Assembly (NCBI RefSeq): GCF_004136575.1
Contig: NZ_NOIQ01000014.1
Coordinates: forward strand, 1 to 64,000
DNA length: 64,000 nt
Reading direction: 5' to 3'
Source: Rothia koreensis
GTDB lineage: Bacteria; Actinomycetota; Actinomycetes; Actinomycetales; Micrococcaceae
Every line of letters starts with the position of its first letter. Positions within the stretch are counted from its first letter, which is position 1. Below the pieces are notes generated by a model that worked only from the letters and a program-made list of their open reading frames with translations, was not told the origin of the DNA and made no database searches. The position numbers and the translations under genes are program-made. This document shows, piece after piece, positions 25,111 to 33,593 of this stretch.

Positions 25111-26113
25111 CAGCACGGCACCCGAACTGCGCGTCGACGAGCCCGCGCCCGCCTGGACCGGGAGAACCGACGGTCAGGGCACCGAACACCTCCGGTGGCA
25201 CCAGGTGGTGCGCCCCTACGAGGGAGCCCGCACGGAGGATCGGGGTGGCGTCGTCTTCCTCGGCTTCTCGAGCGACGAGGGCGTCGAACGCAACAAGGGA
25301 CGTCGGGGCGCATCGGAAGGCCCGAAGGCGTTGCGCGGAGCCCTCGGCGGGCTCGCCGTAGCCGGCAAGGACTCCGAGATCCGGGCCTGGGATGCAGGCA
25401 CGGTCGCCGTCACGGACGACCGGATGGAGGAAGGCCAGGAGCGCTTGGGCGCGGCCGTGACCACGCTGCTGGACGAGGGTCGGCTACCCATCGTCCTGGG
25501 CGGCGGCCATGAGATCGCGTTCGGAACCTACCAAGGCGTCTCGAACTCCGTCGTTCGGAAGGGCAAGAAACTCGGTGTTCTGAACCTGGACGCCCACTTC
25601 GATCTCCGCTTCGACCCGGTCCCTTCGTCGGGCACCCCGTTCCGCCAGATGCTCGAAGCCGAGGAAGCGGCCGGCACGTCGATGCAGTACGCCGTCCTGG
25701 GGATCAGCCAGCCGAGCAACACGCAGATCCTCTTCGACACCGCCGAGAAGTACGGTGTCCAGTACATGCTCGATGAAGACTGCTCCGTCACGAATTCACC
25801 GGAAGTCCGCCGTTTCGTCGAATCCTTCCTGGACGGCGTGGACCTGGTGTACCTGACCATCGACCTCGACGGCCTCCCGGCATCGACCGCCCCAGGGGTC
25901 AGCGCCCCCGCGGCCTACGGTGTTCCGCTCGAGATCGTCCAACTGGCCTGCGACATCGTTGCGGCGAGCGGCAAGCTCGCCGTGTGCGACGTCGCCGAGC
26001 TGAACCCGAAGTACGACGTCGACGGCCGGACCGCACGCAGCGCCGCGCGCCTGGTCCACCGAATCGCCACCACCGCGCAGAACACGAGTGCGCACAAGCA
26101 GGAGGAGCAATGA
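25103..26113 (+). CDS. hutG: Formimidoylglutamase
   Basis: The 336-residue ureohydrolase (arginase fold) splits N-formimidoylglutamate to glutamate and formamide. Mn ligands are visible: H136 (GGGHEIAFG), D163/H165/D167 (NLDAHFD) and D254/D256 (IDLDGLPASTAPGVSAP). Its presence instead of a deiminase indicates the one-step final route of histidine breakdown. The start overlaps hutI, the end overlaps hutH. Confidence 0.95.
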   Translation: MTDSTAPELRVDEPAPAWTGRTDGQGTEHLRWHQVVRPYEGARTEDRGGVVFLGFSSDEGVERNKGRRGASEGPKALRGALGGLAVAGKDSEIRAWDAGTVAVTDDRMEEGQERLGAAVTTLLDEGRLPIVLGGGHEIAFGTYQGVSNSVVRKGKKLGVLNLDAHFDLRFDPVPSSGTPFRQMLEAEEAAGTSMQYAVLGISQPSNTQILFDTAEKYGVQYMLDEDCSVTNSPEVRRFVESFLDGVDLVYLTIDLDGLPASTAPGVSAPAAYGVPLEIVQLACDIVAASGKLAVCDVAELNPKYDVDGRTARSAARLVHRIATTAQNTSAHKQEEQ

Positions 26114-27684
26114 GCGAAAACCAGCACAGCCACGGGGAGCAGGGCCGGCACGAAGTCGTCGTCGGCGTCGGCCCCGTCAGCATCCAGGACATCGTCGACG
26201 TCGCGCGTCACGATGCCCCGGTGCGCATCTCCGACGACGCTCTCGAGGCCATCGCCGAATCGAGCGCGCGGATTCGTGAACTGGCCGGTTTCGAACGTCC
26301 CGTGTACGGGGTCTCCACCGGATTCGGTGCGCTCGCGACCCGCCACATCCCGCAGAACATGCGGCGCCAGCTCCAGCGGAGCCTGATCCGCTCGCACGCC
26401 GCAGGGTCTGGTCCCGAAGTCGAGCGCGAAGTCATCCGGGCCTTGATGCTGCTCCGCCTGTCCACTCTGGCCACGGGACGCACCGGGGTTCGCCCCGAGG
26501 TCGCGCAGGCCTACGCCGGAATGCTCTCGGCAGGAATCACCCCCGTGGTGCACGAATACGGATCACTGGGTTGCTCAGGCGACCTGGCGCCCCTGGCCCA
26601 CTGCGCGCTCGCCGTGATCGGCGAAGGGCCCGTCAGGACCAGGGACGGAGAGCTCACGACCTCGGCCGAAGCCCTCTCCGAGGCCGGTCTGGAGCCCGTG
26701 GAACTTGCGGAGAAGGAAGGCCTCGCCCTCATCAACGGCACCGACGGCATGCTGGGGCAGCTGGTCCTGGCCATCTCCGATTTGGACCGCCTGATGAGGT
26801 TGGCCGACCTGGCCGCGGCAATGTCGGTCGAGGGGCAGCTCGGCACGGACCGGGTGTTCCGAGCAGACCTCCAGGCGCTTCGCCCGCACCCCGGTCAGGC
26901 AGCCTCCGCGGCGAACATGGCCGCGATCCTCGCCGATTCCGGAATCGTGTTCAGCCACAAGGGCGATGACTGCACCTACGTCCAGGATGCCTACTCCCTT
27001 CGGTGCTCGCCCCAGGTGGCCGGCGCGGCCCGGGACACGATCGAGCACGCTCGCATGGTCGCCGGCCGCGAACTCGCCTCGGCGGTGGACAACCCCGTGG
27101 TCACCCTGGACGGTCGCGTCGAGTCCAACGGCAATTTCCACGGCGCACCCGTCGCCTACGTGCTGGACTTCCTGGCGATCGCCGTTGCCGACGCCGCCTC
27201 CATCTCGGAACGCCGCACCGACCGTTTCCTCGACGCCGCAAGGAACCGGGGCCTGCCTCCGTTCCTGGCGGACGACGCCGGTGTCGACTCCGGCCACATG
27301 ATTGCCCAGTACACTCAGGCGGCCGTGGTTTCCGAGCTGAAGCGTCTCGCGAATCCGGCCTCGGTCGATTCGATACCGTCTTCGGCCATGCAGGAGGACC
27401 ACGTCTCGATGGGCTGGTCCGCCGCGCGCAAGTTGCGCAAGGCCATCGACGGTCTGACCCGGGTCCTCGCGATCGAGATCCTGACGGCCGCGCGTGGCAT
27501 CGACCTGCGGGAACCCGAGGCATCGCCGGCAACGGCCCGCGTCATCGCAGCCATCCGGGCGTCCGGGGTCCAGGGACCGGGCACGGACCGGTTCCTCGCG
27601 CCGGAAATCGAGAGCGTCGTCCAGCTCGTCTCCTCCGGGGCCCTTCTGGACGTCGTCGAATCGGTCACGGGCAGGCTCCAGTAA
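26110..27684 (+). CDS. hutH: Histidine ammonia-lyase
   Basis: The 524-residue enzyme deaminates histidine to urocanate, the pathway entry step. The MIO-forming triad is Cys155-Ser156-Gly157 in GSLGCSGDLAPLAH, where many HutH have Ala-Ser-Gly; Cys-Ser-Gly is also known in actinobacterial HutH. ATG at 26110 is chosen for the ATGA overlap with hutG. It is last in the operon and followed by a hairpin. Confidence 0.96.
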   Translation: MSENQHSHGEQGRHEVVVGVGPVSIQDIVDVARHDAPVRISDDALEAIAESSARIRELAGFERPVYGVSTGFGALATRHIPQNMRRQLQRSLIRSHAAGSGPEVEREVIRALMLLRLSTLATGRTGVRPEVAQAYAGMLSAGITPVVHEYGSLGCSGDLAPLAHCALAVIGEGPVRTRDGELTTSAEALSEAGLEPVELAEKEGLALINGTDGMLGQLVLAISDLDRLMRLADLAAAMSVEGQLGTDRVFRADLQALRPHPGQAASAANMAAILADSGIVFSHKGDDCTYVQDAYSLRCSPQVAGAARDTIEHARMVAGRELASAVDNPVVTLDGRVESNGNFHGAPVAYVLDFLAIAVADAASISERRTDRFLDAARNRGLPPFLADDAGVDSGHMIAQYTQAAVVSELKRLANPASVDSIPSSAMQEDHVSMGWSAARKLRKAIDGLTRVLAIEILTAARGIDLREPEASPATARVIAAIRASGVQGPGTDRFLAPEIESVVQLVSSGALLDVVESVTGRLQ

Positions 27685-27695
27685 CCCGTCACGGC

Positions 27696-27729
27696 GCGTC
27701 CGGCGCTCGCTCCACCGAGTGTCGGACGC
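27696..27729. terminator. Terminator-like hairpin between hutH and the convergent operon
   Basis: GCGTCCG and CTCG pair with CGAG and CGGACGC around a three-base internal bulge and a short loop, right after hutH. It lies between convergent genes and could serve both. Confidence 0.6.
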
Positions 27730-27745
27730 GTCGCCCCGGAGGCGC

Positions 27746-28123
27746 CTACTCGGTCTCGCGAACGATGATCTGGTGGGAACCGGGTGCGATACCGCGCTCA
27801 ATGAGCGTGTGATTGACCCTGGAGGCCACCTCCTGGGAAACCATCAAGGGGTTGCCCGGTGCCTCGCGACTCACCCACACGGCAACCGTGAGCGAAGCCT
27901 TCCCGTCCACCTGGTCCAGGCGCAGTCCCTGTGTGTCGGGAGCCTGGTCTTCCGCCGACGTCGACTTCTTCCACAGTGTCCGCAGAAAATCGCCGACGCT
28001 GGGCTCCCGCCTCGCGACGCCGGGCACCGCGTCGACCGTCCGGGCCACCTCTGCGAGAAGGTCGGTCGATCCGGCCTCCTCTGTCGGGGAAACCGGAGAA
28101 CCCGTCGAGTGATGACTAGTCAT
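27746..28123 (-). CDS. Hypothetical protein of the envelope-stress operon
   Basis: The 125-residue soluble protein has a C-terminal alpha/beta stretch (GLRLDQVDGKASLTVAVWVSREAP ... EVASRVNHTLIERGI) resembling the strand-helix pattern of Asp23-type domains, though I cannot confirm the family. ATG at 28123 overlaps the anti-sigma stop by eight bases. It is last in the leftward sigma/anti-sigma operon. Confidence 0.7.
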   Translation of the reverse strand: MTSHHSTGSPVSPTEEAGSTDLLAEVARTVDAVPGVARREPSVGDFLRTLWKKSTSAEDQAPDTQGLRLDQVDGKASLTVAVWVSREAPGNPLMVSQEVASRVNHTLIERGIAPGSHQIIVRETE

Positions 28124-28667
28124 AGTGCACATCCTCTACCGTGAAGTCGACTTCGGCCACGTGAGCGCCGAGTTTGCGGGCCACTGCGTCGATGACGGCG
28201 TCGCGAACGTTCCGGTCGAGATTCTCGACCACCGCGTCCGGGGCCATCACCACACCGATCGAGAGGCCCAGAATCTGGTGGCCGTGATCGGGGGTCGCAA
28301 TGGTCCTGACCCTGCACCGGCGCGCCGTGAAGCCCGGGAACGTGTCCACCGTTTCACGTGCTGTGCGGGCGATCAGCATCTCGCTGAAGGAGACGGTCGC
28401 CGCAGGTTCGCGATGCACCGGTATGTCCGCTCCGCGGCGAAGATTGCTACGGGCAAAGTCGACGATGCGGCGTCGAACATGCGGCTCGATCTCCAGGGAA
28501 CTGTCCGCCTCCTTCGCCTCGCGGGCCAAGCGATCGAGTTGTTTCAATCGCTCGCGGACCTCGCCGCAGTAGGGGCAGTCGCGTTGGTGGGCATCGGGCT
28601 CGGAGTCGACGGTCTCGCACACCGACTCGACCGTGCGCCCGCACTCGAGTGACTCGTCGTCCGTCAT
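28116..28667 (-). CDS. Zinc anti-sigma factor joined to Asp23-like domain
   Basis: The 183-residue protein carries the zinc anti-sigma signature H27-x3-C31-x2-C34 (HQRDCPYC) in a helical N-terminal domain. From about residue 75 follows an Asp23/Gls24-like alpha/beta segment (ETVDTFPGFTARRCRVRT ... NVRDAVIDAVARKLGAHVAEVDFTVEDVHYD). No transmembrane helix is seen, so it is cytoplasmic. It is coupled by ATGA to the upstream sigma gene, its expected partner. The fusion would link sigma release to the Asp23 proteins made by the facing operon; that link is inference. Confidence 0.75.
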   Translation of the reverse strand: MTDDESLECGRTVESVCETVDSEPDAHQRDCPYCGEVRERLKQLDRLAREAKEADSSLEIEPHVRRRIVDFARSNLRRGADIPVHREPAATVSFSEMLIARTARETVDTFPGFTARRCRVRTIATPDHGHQILGLSIGVVMAPDAVVENLDRNVRDAVIDAVARKLGAHVAEVDFTVEDVHYD

Positions 28668-29245
28668 TGCCACTCCTTCATCTCGTTGGCCAACGTCTTG
28701 CGTGCTCGCGCCAGACGGCCCCGCACCGTGGCTTCAGGGATCGCCAGCGTCTGCGATATCTCGCCGTAGGAAAGTTCCGTCTGTTCCCGGAGAATCCAGC
28801 AGGCGCGTTGCTCGGCAGGGAGCTTCTGCAACATCGCCGACAGGGCGTCCATGCTCGAACTGTTCTCCGCGGCGCGCTGCGGATCCGAGGACGCCCGGGT
28901 ATCCGTCCACACGGGATTTCCCTCGGGTGCCTCGTCGATCGGAACCGTGGAATCGCGCCGCGGTGACCTGAGGATGTCCCTGCACTTGTTCACGGCCTGC
29001 CGGTACAGCCACGTCGGGAAGGCCTGTGGGGTCTCCAGGAGGTCGAGCTTGACCCACGCGTTCATGAGGGACTCCTGGGCGACGTCCTCCGCATCGGCCC
29101 GATTCCCGAGCATGCGGAACGCCAATCGCAACAGCGGCGCCTGGTAGGTGTCCACGAGTCGTTCAAAGGAATCAACGTCGCCGTCCTGTGCGCGGAGAAC
29201 GAGCGTGGTGATGCGCTCGGAAGAGCCATTCCTGTCCGAACTCAT
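28664..29245 (-). CDS. ECF-type RNA polymerase sigma factor
   Basis: The 193-residue sigma-70 family protein has region 2 (FERLVDTYQAPLLRLAFRMLGNRADAEDVAQESLMNAW) and region 4 (LPAEQRACWILREQTELSYGEISQTLAIPEATVRGRLARARKTL). The short linker and lack of regions 1 and 3 place it in the ECF group. GAGGGGG precedes the ATG at 29245; an in-frame ATG lies at 29305. It is divergent from the Asp23 operon and overlaps its anti-sigma gene, implying stress-controlled expression of both. Confidence 0.93.
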   Translation of the reverse strand: MSSDRNGSSERITTLVLRAQDGDVDSFERLVDTYQAPLLRLAFRMLGNRADAEDVAQESLMNAWVKLDLLETPQAFPTWLYRQAVNKCRDILRSPRRDSTVPIDEAPEGNPVWTDTRASSDPQRAAENSSSMDALSAMLQKLPAEQRACWILREQTELSYGEISQTLAIPEATVRGRLARARKTLANEMKEWQ

Positions 29246-29430
29246 AGTCCCCCTCGACGTCGATCCATTTTTTTGCCGCAATCGGCCGTATCCCTCACGG
29301 ACCATACTTCCAGAATGGCCGGGGAAACTGCACCCCGAAAAAACTTCGAAAAACTTCGTGACGAATCCGCACGCGGCCCGTCAGTATAAGTACAAGCCCG
29401 TTTCGACCAGAACTTAGGGAGTTAGAAATC
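29246..29430. promoter_or_regulatory. Divergent promoter region, sigma operon / Asp23 operon
   Basis: This 185-bp region contains a tandem AAAAACTTCG repeat near 29340 and TATAAG with CGTC nearby, about 35 bp before the asp23 start. GGGAG lies at the ribosome-binding position. The CGTC could be an ECF -10, with the ECF sigma reading this operon; the matching -35 is not obvious. Confidence 0.4.
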
Positions 29431-29892
29431 ATGGCTACCGAAAACAACGTCAAGACCGCACAGCAGGGCAATGAGGCCGAGCGGAACAGCCCGTTGCAGA
29501 CGTCCAAGGGCAACACGACCATCAACGACACCGTGGTGCAGAAGCTCGCCGGAGTCTCCGCCCGCGAGGTCCCCGGTGTCTACTCGATGGGCAACGCTGC
29601 CCGCCGCGCCTTCGATTCGATCTCCGAGCGCATCCCCGGATCGCAGACCAACGTCTCCGGCGGCGTCTCCGTCGAGAAGGGCGAGAAGCAGGCGGCCATC
29701 GACCTGAGCATCGTCATCGAGTACGGCACCTCCGTGGTCGACGTCGCCGACGGCATCCGTCGCAACGTGATCCGCACGGTCGAGCAGGCCACCGGATTGC
29801 AGGTCATCGAGGTCAACATCGATGTCACCGACGTCCACCTCCCGAACGAGGAGGACGACGACAAGGACTCCACCGACCGCGAACTCCAGTAA
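29431..29892 (+). CDS. Asp23/Gls24 family envelope stress protein
   Basis: This 153-residue protein is a clear Asp23 domain (TTINDTVVQKLAGVSAREVPGV ... AIDLSIVIEYGTSVVDVADGIRRNVIRTVEQATGLQVIEVNIDVTDVHL) with flexible acidic ends. In Firmicutes, Asp23 coats the inner membrane through the AmaP anchor and responds to envelope or alkaline stress. It is first gene of a five-gene rightward operon that also encodes membrane partners. Confidence 0.93.
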   Translation: MATENNVKTAQQGNEAERNSPLQTSKGNTTINDTVVQKLAGVSAREVPGVYSMGNAARRAFDSISERIPGSQTNVSGGVSVEKGEKQAAIDLSIVIEYGTSVVDVADGIRRNVIRTVEQATGLQVIEVNIDVTDVHLPNEEDDDKDSTDRELQ

Positions 29893-29956
29893 TGAGAACG
29901 GGCCCCGGAGCCGAGGCTTCGGGGCCTGCCCTCGCACCATGGAAAGGGATATCAGC

Positions 29957-30139
29957 ATGAAACCGAGCCAATTGGGACTCATCGTCGGTCTGGCGTTGGG
30001 CGCGATCGCCTTCTTCGGCGGATTCTTCGCATTCCTCGTCTCCGCCGTCTTCGCCGTGATCGGTGCGGCCGTCGGGCTCTTCCTGGAGGGTCGGCTGGAT
30101 CTTCGCTCCATGACGGGCCGCGGCTCTGACAGGAGGTAG
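29957..30139 (+). CDS. Small DUF2273-like membrane protein
   Basis: The 60-residue protein has two membrane helices (LGLIVGLALGAIAFFGGFFAFLVSAVFAVIGAAVGLFL) and a basic C-terminus. Size, topology and place between Asp23 genes fit DUF2273 proteins that accompany Asp23 in stress operons. ATG 29957 is taken; ATG 29939 is an alternative. Confidence 0.75.
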   Translation: MKPSQLGLIVGLALGAIAFFGGFFAFLVSAVFAVIGAAVGLFLEGRLDLRSMTGRGSDRR

Positions 30140-30141
30140 AG

Positions 30142-30570
30142 ATGATGGCCAGCGCACATCGGCCGGCTCCGTCCCATCGCGAGGACACAGGGTCGGCTGA
30201 CGGTTCCTCATCGGCGGAGAGCCGCGGGGGTCTCGTCATCGCGGACCGTGTGGTCGAGAAGATCGCCGCGCAATGCGCCTCGGAGATCCCCGGTATCGGG
30301 GGTCGAGAGGGAGGTTTCCTCGGTGTGGGAAGCCACGCGGATCTGGATTCCCGGCCGCGTGTCAGGGTCGAACTGACCGGTTCGATCGCCGTACTGAGCG
30401 TGGATCTGGGCATCGAGTACCCGCTTCCCATCGAGGAAACAACCGAAAGAGTCCGAGAGACTCTCGTGCGCAGAGTGTCCGACCTGGCCGGCGTCGACGT
30501 CCGGCAGGTGGATATCAGGGTCACGTACCTCGTGCCTCAACGGGGCCGGAAGGAAAGGGTATTGCTGTGA
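30142..30570 (+). CDS. Second Asp23/Gls24 family protein
   Basis: The 142-residue Asp23 domain protein (LVIADRVVEKIAAQCASEIPGI ... VRVELTGSIAVLSVDLGIEYPLPIEETTERVRETLVRRVSDLAGVDVRQVDIRVTYL) has a disordered N-terminal 30 residues. Two adjacent ATG codons are available. It lies three bases after the DUF2273-like gene and overlaps the next start, so the operon is tightly coupled. Confidence 0.88.
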   Translation: MMASAHRPAPSHREDTGSADGSSSAESRGGLVIADRVVEKIAAQCASEIPGIGGREGGFLGVGSHADLDSRPRVRVELTGSIAVLSVDLGIEYPLPIEETTERVRETLVRRVSDLAGVDVRQVDIRVTYLVPQRGRKERVLL

Positions 30571-31130
30571 AATCACTTCGACGGCGCCCCTCTCGCGCCA
30601 TACCATCCGTCGTGGTGCTGGTCCTTGTGCTGATTGTGGGCGTTGGCCTGCTGTGGGCCGGGATCCAGAAGCTGTCCACGGGACAGTGGTGGCCGCAGCT
30701 GAGCAGTGCCGCGGATTCCGCATCCTCCGCCTCCTGGAACTCTCCCTGGGGGTGGGGCGCGGCCGCTGTTGCCGTGGTTCTCGGACTCGTCCTGCTCCTG
30801 TGCGCAGTATTGCCCGGCGGGTTCAACGCGGCACGCCTGAACAGGCAGCAGGTGGACGCTGACTACAGCGGCGCTCCGATCGAGGCCGTGATCGGCAACC
30901 GAGGTCTGGCCACGCTGGCCTCATCCGCGGCGGCCCAGATCGACGGCGTGTCGGGAGTCAAATCATCGGCCACGGCCAAGACCGTGATCGTTCGCGTGAC
31001 GACGCCGTTGCACGAGAGTTCCGAACTCGTGGGCGAGGTCAAGGCCGCGGTCGAGGAGCGACTCGCATCGGCGGATCTCACACGATTCCCGAAGGTGCGG
31101 GTCAGCGCACAGAGCAAGGACGTGTCATGA
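30567..31130 (+). CDS. Membrane protein with alkaline-shock-type domain (DUF6286-like)
   Basis: The 187-residue protein starts at GTG overlapping the previous stop. It has two membrane helices (about residues 13-32 and 60-85) followed by an alpha/beta domain (PIEAVIGNRGLATLASSAAAQIDGVSGVKSSATAKTVIVRVTTP) that resembles a diverged Asp23 fold. It probably tethers Asp23 proteins to the membrane. Confidence 0.75.
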   Translation: MKSLRRRPSRAIPSVVVLVLVLIVGVGLLWAGIQKLSTGQWWPQLSSAADSASSASWNSPWGWGAAAVAVVLGLVLLLCAVLPGGFNAARLNRQQVDADYSGAPIEAVIGNRGLATLASSAAAQIDGVSGVKSSATAKTVIVRVTTPLHESSELVGEVKAAVEERLASADLTRFPKVRVSAQSKDVS

Positions 31131-31732
31131 AGAAAACCGCTGGATCATTCAACAGAACATGGCTCGCGATCATCGGCGTGGTCCTTCTCGCGGCCGGCGT
31201 GCTGTGGGGAATCGTGGCCGCGGGACTGCTGGCCTCCTCCGGCGCCTCGAGCGGGCACTGGGGCCCATCCGGCAAGCCCTTCCAGGGAGCATCGTCCGCG
31301 CTCGACGGAACCTGGCTCGCGCCCGTGCTCATCGTGGCGGGTGCAGTCCTCGTGATCCTTGCGCTCTGGTGGCTCGTCCGCCAGATCCCGAGGAGCGAGA
31401 AGGCCTCGACGTTCCGCTTCCACAAGGATCCCAAGCGCGGATTCACGCAGGTGGAGCCCAAAGTCATCACCGATGCGGTGGCGGCGCACCTCGAAGACCT
31501 GACGTACGTCACGGACGCGAAGGCAGGCCTCAAGGGCCAGCGAACCAATGCCGATCTCGTCCTGGACGTCACGGTCAACGAGCGTGCCGACCTCGCCGAT
31601 GTCACACGGGAAATCCGAGAACAGGTGCTTCCCTCGGTGAAGTCCGCGCTGGGCAGCCCCCTGGGCAGCGTCGGGATCGTCTACGCCGTCTCCCGACAGT
31701 CGCGGTCCAAGCGACAGGTCAAGCTGCAGTAG
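31127..31732 (+). CDS. AmaP-like membrane anchor of the Asp23 system
   Basis: The 201-residue protein has two helices (about 12-37 and 64-84) and a cytoplasmic C-terminal domain (PKVITDAVAAHLEDLTYVTDAKAGLKGQRTNADLVLDVTVNERADLADVTREI). This is the AmaP layout: an alkaline-shock membrane anchor. It is last in the operon, starts by ATGA overlap, and is followed by strong hairpins. Confidence 0.8.
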   Translation: MKKTAGSFNRTWLAIIGVVLLAAGVLWGIVAAGLLASSGASSGHWGPSGKPFQGASSALDGTWLAPVLIVAGAVLVILALWWLVRQIPRSEKASTFRFHKDPKRGFTQVEPKVITDAVAAHLEDLTYVTDAKAGLKGQRTNADLVLDVTVNERADLADVTREIREQVLPSVKSALGSPLGSVGIVYAVSRQSRSKRQVKLQ

Positions 31733-31839
31733 GGGTCGAGTCGTGGAGTTTCCTGGACCGGGCGTGGCGCTCGCGGCACGCCCGGCCGGGGAGTATTGGG
31801 GGACTCCACGACTCCGGAGCCCGGTATCGGGCAGATGAC

Positions 31840-31870
31840 AAGGCCTGCGGGTTCCAACCCGCAGGCCTTT
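31840..31870 (+). terminator. Terminator of the Asp23 operon
   Basis: Perfect 12-bp stem AAGGCCTGCGGG with CCCGCAGGCCTT, loop TTCCAA, followed by Ts. The loop region looks like a tRNA T-arm but no tRNA surrounds it. Confidence 0.85.
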
Positions 31871-32041
31871 CCTGTGTCCTTGATGTTCCGGTTTTCTGCC
31901 CCTTTTCGGGCGGATTTCCGGGCGTATCAGGCGCACCGACGGGTTGCGTACTCCATCGAACTCGGCACCACATTTTGTCTCAATATTCATGTGATTTCCG
32001 GAGTATATATTCGGCCGGAGCAATGCGTGAATTTTGGACTA

Positions 32042-32069
32042 TTGTTGTTCGGGGCTGACCAGGTATCCT
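32042..32069 (+). promoter_or_regulatory. Candidate promoter of the glsB-type gene
   Basis: TTGTTG, a 16-base spacer and TATCCT, about 50 bp before the ATG, in unusually A/T-rich DNA for this genome. Confidence 0.4.
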
Positions 32070-32121
32070 TGAAAGAGAGCCAACACCAGAAACATATAAT
32101 TGCTCGCGAAAGGTATATATC

Positions 32122-32394
32122 ATGGGACTCGGTTTTATTGGCTGGATCGTTATTGGAATTATCGTCGGCGCTCTCGCCAAGCTCATCATGCCGGGGCGCC
32201 AGGGTGGCGGGATCATCGTCACGATGATCCTCGGCATCGTCGGCGGCCTGCTGGGCGGCTGGTTGGGCGGCGCCATCTTCGGCGTCCACGGCAATGGGTT
32301 CTTCTCATTGACCACATGGATTCTCGCCCTCGTCGGCTCGTTGATCGTGCTCTTCATCTGGGGCCTGATCTTCGGTCGGAAGAACAAGGCATAG
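32122..32394 (+). CDS. glsB: GlsB/YeaQ/YmgE-family stress membrane protein
   Basis: This 90-residue protein has three membrane helices and the family's glycine-rich core (IVIGIIVGALAKLIMPGRQGGG ... GIVGGLLGGWLGGAIFG ... GSLIVLFIWGLIFGRKNKA). GlsB proteins go with Gls24/Asp23 in stress loci. AAAGG precedes the ATG. It has its own promoter and terminator, so it can be expressed apart from the Asp23 operon. Confidence 0.93.
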   Translation: MGLGFIGWIVIGIIVGALAKLIMPGRQGGGIIVTMILGIVGGLLGGWLGGAIFGVHGNGFFSLTTWILALVGSLIVLFIWGLIFGRKNKA

Positions 32395-32417
32395 CCCGAA
32401 GCTTTCTCTGAACCGGA

Positions 32418-32451
32418 AGAGGGGCGGACTGTTCACAGTCCGCCCCTCTTT
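32418..32451. terminator. Terminator after glsB
   Basis: A perfect 14-bp stem, AGAGGGGCGGACTG with CAGTCCGCCCCTCT, closes loop TTCA and is followed by Ts. It sits between convergent genes. Confidence 0.9.
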
Positions 32452-32528
32452 GTGTGTTCAAAACCTGGGCCGCGGCCCGAGCGGTGTCGCTGGGAGGCCG
32501 TCGACCCGCTCTCTTGAGGCACCGGGAC

Positions 32529-33593
32529 TCAGTCGTCTTCGTCCTTGTCCTTGCTCAGAACCCGCTGGCGTTCGCGGCGTCCGTGGGTCATTTGTTGCAG
32601 GTCGGCCTCGGAGTCGAATCCGGATCCCAGCCCACCCGCAATGACGCCCATGGACGCGCTGAGCCACGCGATGTTGAAGTAATTCCCCGGTTGGGTGGGG
32701 ATCCCCAGCGTTTCCTGCATGAATCCGGGGCTGATCACCACGAGGCCGCCGAGCAGAATGAGAATGAACAAGGCGATGTAGAGGATCGAAATCGCAATCA
32801 CCAGCGTCACCACCGTGGAGATGTTGTAGAGGGCGACGACCCGGGCGAGACGGTCGTGGATCGGCCTGTCCCACAGCTGGTTGCGGAGGATGAGCCAGGT
32901 GGTCATGACCAAGATCGCGACCAGCGTGATGATCGCCATCCTCAGACTGGACAGCGACTCCGCCATCTGCCAGATCGAGTTGTAGAAGATGCCGAACGCC
33001 CCGGCCGCGGAGGCCGCCGTCAGCGCGCTGGAGAGCTTGGGCGCGGTCTTCCAGGGTCGATTGGAGCGCACCATGCCCAAGATCGTGCGGGGAACGCCGG
33101 TCCACGTGTTGGAGTAGAGCCGCGTGAACGAGTCATCGCCCTCGCTGCTCCATTCGTTCCAGTTCTGGACGTGTTCGCCGTCGGACGTGGAATTCTGGAT
33201 CAAGGACTCCACACCGCGGCCAATGGTGCTCACGAGGCGGCGTCGGGGGTAGAGCATTCCCATGGGCGGGCAGGAAACCACCAGGATGCCGCGGTCGAAA
33301 TCGATCTGCGCGACCACGGGGTGCCTGCCGTGGTGCAGGGGCATCTCGGTGAGAAGGATCCGGACGGCGTAGTCGATGTCGCGCGCGTCGTCGGGGAGGT
33401 CGAGGTCGCTGGTGATCTGGTTCTCCGGGGTGATCGGGATCAGATGCTTGATGTGTTTGATGTCGACCTCGTGGCCGACCACCGTGTTCAGCTCGGTTTG
33501 GATGTCCGGCAGGAAGTGTTTGATCCTTGCGGTCGGGACCCCCGGATCTGAGACCACGAGGATGCTCGGTTTCGAATCGGATGGTGTACTCAA
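32529..33593 (-). CDS. Conserved membrane protein of unknown function
   Basis: The 354-residue protein has a soluble N-terminal domain (about 1-185; KPSILVVSDPGVPTARIKHFLPDIQTEL) and then four membrane helices (about 194-215, 217-237, 259-290, 310-330), ending in a charged cytoplasmic tail. The N-terminus has an alpha/beta pattern, but I do not recognise a family. It is transcribed alone. Confidence 0.75.
   Translation of the reverse strand: MSTPSDSKPSILVVSDPGVPTARIKHFLPDIQTELNTVVGHEVDIKHIKHLIPITPENQITSDLDLPDDARDIDYAVRILLTEMPLHHGRHPVVAQIDFDRGILVVSCPPMGMLYPRRRLVSTIGRGVESLIQNSTSDGEHVQNWNEWSSEGDDSFTRLYSNTWTGVPRTILGMVRSNRPWKTAPKLSSALTAASAAGAFGIFYNSIWQMAESLSSLRMAIITLVAILVMTTWLILRNQLWDRPIHDRLARVVALYNISTVVTLVIAISILYIALFILILLGGLVVISPGFMQETLGIPTQPGNYFNIAWLSASMGVIAGGLGSGFDSEADLQQMTHGRRERQRVLSKDKDEDD

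Larger units (their letters stand above)
31733..32121. other. Intergenic with nested hairpin, terminator and glsB promoter
   Basis: This stretch holds the GAGTCGTGGAGT/ACTCCACGACTC inverted repeat (31738-31749 with 31803-31814), a smaller stem inside it, the terminator at 31840-31870, and then an A/T-rich promoter segment before the GlsB-type gene. Confidence 0.7.

Noticed and set aside
31840-31870. tRNA T-arm-like sequence GCGGGTTCCAACCCGC
   Set aside because: No acceptor, D or anticodon arm surrounds it; it is the stem-loop of a terminator.
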